From the NCBI GenBank assembly GCA_024743115.1, contig JANSXC010000009.1, positions 1 to 64,000 on the forward strand: a stretch of 64,000 nt of DNA, written 5' to 3'. Shown in pieces: positions 62,978 through 64,000 of the stretch. Under the pieces are notes generated by a model, which saw only the letters and a program-made list of their open reading frames with translations, searched no databases and was not told the origin of the DNA. The position numbers and the translations under genes are program-made. Within the stretch, counting starts at the first letter, position 1. Every line of letters begins with the position of its first letter. The DNA comes from a bacterium (GTDB taxonomy: Bacteria; Planctomycetota; UBA1135; UBA2386).

Positions 62978-64000
62978 ATGTCCACTCACGTTCCACCCGA
63001 CCAGGCGCTCGACATGCTGGCCCACCGGCACTTCATCCGGGGGATCGTGCGCTCGCTGCTGCGCGGCAGCGATGGGGAGGAAGACGTCGTGCAGCAGACG
63101 ATGCTCAAAGCCTGCAGCGAAGGTCCGCGTGACCGCGGTCGGCTGCGCCCTTGGCTCGCACGAATCGCCCGCAACCTCGCGTTCGACCACCTGCGCATGC
63201 GCCGACGGCGGCGCAAGCACGACGAGGAACGCGCCGATGTCCGACCCGGCGAGCCGTCGCCTGCGGACGTGTTGCAACGCGAAGAGGAACGGCAACGCGT
63301 CGTGCAGGCGGTGCTCGCGATGCCGCCGGCCTATCGCGCGGTCTTGCTGATGCGGTTCTGGGGCGAGCTCACGACGGCCGAGATCGCGCAGCGACTCGGC
63401 GAACCGGACGCAACGATCCGATCCCGCTTGCACCGCGGCATCGGCATGCTGCGCCAGAAGCTGGACCGCGAGTTCGGCGGGCGCGCGGCCTGGGTGACGG
63501 CACTGCTGCCGTTCGCCGATCCGGGCCAGCTGATCGCCCCAGCCGGAGCTGCATCGGCCAGCACCGCCACGTTCATGTCGGGCCCGACGCCAACCACACT
63601 CGGAACCGCCACCAAGATCTCGACGACCGGAGCGTTACTGATGACGAAGTCCAAGATGCTGCTGAGCACGATCGCCTGTGCGGCCGTGGGATTGATGGCC
63701 TGGCTGGCGTGGCAGAGCGACGGCGCCCCCTCACCACAGCCGACGAACCGGAACGACGCCACGGCCTCGATCGCTCGGGGCGAAGTCGCGACGCGCGCGG
63801 CCACGGATGCCACGGCCGACGAGGCCACGACGGACTCGTCGCCCGAGCGGCTCACTGCCGCCCCCACCGGTGCACTGACCGTGCAAGGCGTCGTCGTACA
63901 CGACGGTAATCCCCAGCCGAACGTTCCGTTGACGCTGCAGTGGTTCACCGGCACCCAGACCGAAGACGCGCCTCTGAGCGAGCACGAGCTTCTGAGCGAC
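62978..64000 (+). CDS. ECF sigma factor fused to a membrane helix and repeats (3' partial)
   Basis: 341 codons to the window end without a stop. Residues ~10-175 are ECF sigma: region 2 (GSDGEEDVVQQTMLKACSEG, RPWLARIARNLAFDHLRMRR) and region 4 (MPPAYRAVLLMRFWGELTTA, EIAQRLGEPDATIRSRLHRG). MTKSK at 222-226 precedes one membrane helix (about 227-243). The outer part begins with LTVQGVVVHDGNPQPNVPLT, the start of a carboxypeptidase-regulatory module. Same plan as the genes at 3285 and 42230; the methionine before the helix falls at residues 224, 244 and 222 respectively. Confidence 0.85.
   Translation, partial: MSTHVPPDQALDMLAHRHFIRGIVRSLLRGSDGEEDVVQQTMLKACSEGPRDRGRLRPWLARIARNLAFDHLRMRRRRRKHDEERADVRPGEPSPADVLQREEERQRVVQAVLAMPPAYRAVLLMRFWGELTTAEIAQRLGEPDATIRSRLHRGIGMLRQKLDREFGGRAAWVTALLPFADPGQLIAPAGAASASTATFMSGPTPTTLGTATKISTTGALLMTKSKMLLSTIACAAVGLMAWLAWQSDGAPSPQPTNRNDATASIARGEVATRAATDATADEATTDSSPERLTAAPTGALTVQGVVVHDGNPQPNVPLTLQWFTGTQTEDAPLSEHELLSD

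Noticed and set aside
1..64000. CRISPR arrays, transposons, integrase or phage genes, restriction or other defence genes
   Set aside because: No direct-repeat arrays, no transposase or integrase motifs and no defence domains were seen.

Overview
The window is about 64 kb of very GC-rich bacterial DNA, densely coded on both strands. It looks chromosomal: there are no phage, plasmid, transposase or CRISPR features, and no rRNA or tRNA gene was recognised. The content suggests a member of the Planctomycetota. The reasons are: several extracytoplasmic-function (ECF) sigma factors, some coupled or fused to membrane sensors; a Ser/Thr kinase with C-terminal helical repeats next to a sigma gene; large secreted repeat proteins with a shared Cys/Gly-rich C-terminal domain; HEAT, kelch and BNR proteins; and few clear Shine-Dalgarno sites. 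This is inference from gene families; no marker gene is present.

Layout. 1-353: a frame-broken CocE-type hydrolase at the window edge. 482-2714: an ECF sigma gene overlapping a membrane LRR protein. 2736-9371: a VOC lipoprotein, a fused sigma-membrane-sensor protein, an SGNH hydrolase and a coiled-coil secreted protein. 9591-21960: mostly secreted proteins, including a probable AA10 lytic polysaccharide monooxygenase, a trypsin-like protease and an orphan secretin-N-domain-like protein. 21970-29168: a tight three-gene minus-strand operon of secreted beta-propeller-type proteins, two of them tandem paralogues of equal length. 29289-32716: Ser/Thr kinase plus ECF sigma, translationally coupled. 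32742-37052: oligopeptidase B-like protease and a DUF2339 membrane protein. 37479-39221: HExxH peptidase. 39392-42216: PaaX-type regulator coupled to a secreted amidohydrolase, with a perfect operator-like palindrome upstream. 42230-45025: second sigma-sensor fusion. 45076-49632: a frame-broken small membrane protein and three secreted proteins. 49646-55560: a VTC / DUF4956 / CotH-kinase cluster followed by a lipoprotein inorganic pyrophosphatase. 55682-62868: a sigma-less relative of the fused sensors, an unrecognised glycine-rich protein, a kelch-like protein and a GT9 glycosyltransferase. 62978-64000: third sigma-sensor fusion, running off the end.

Themes. (1) Surface signalling: five ECF sigma units, three of them with sigma factor, one membrane helix and extracytoplasmic carboxypeptidase-regulatory-like repeats in one polypeptide. 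(2) A large exoproteome: about ten secreted proteins with unrelated N-terminal parts share a C-terminal domain that may be a surface-sorting or assembly module. (3) A phosphate-centred cluster (VTC, CotH, exported pyrophosphatase) whose job is unknown and which is the best candidate for an undescribed system here.
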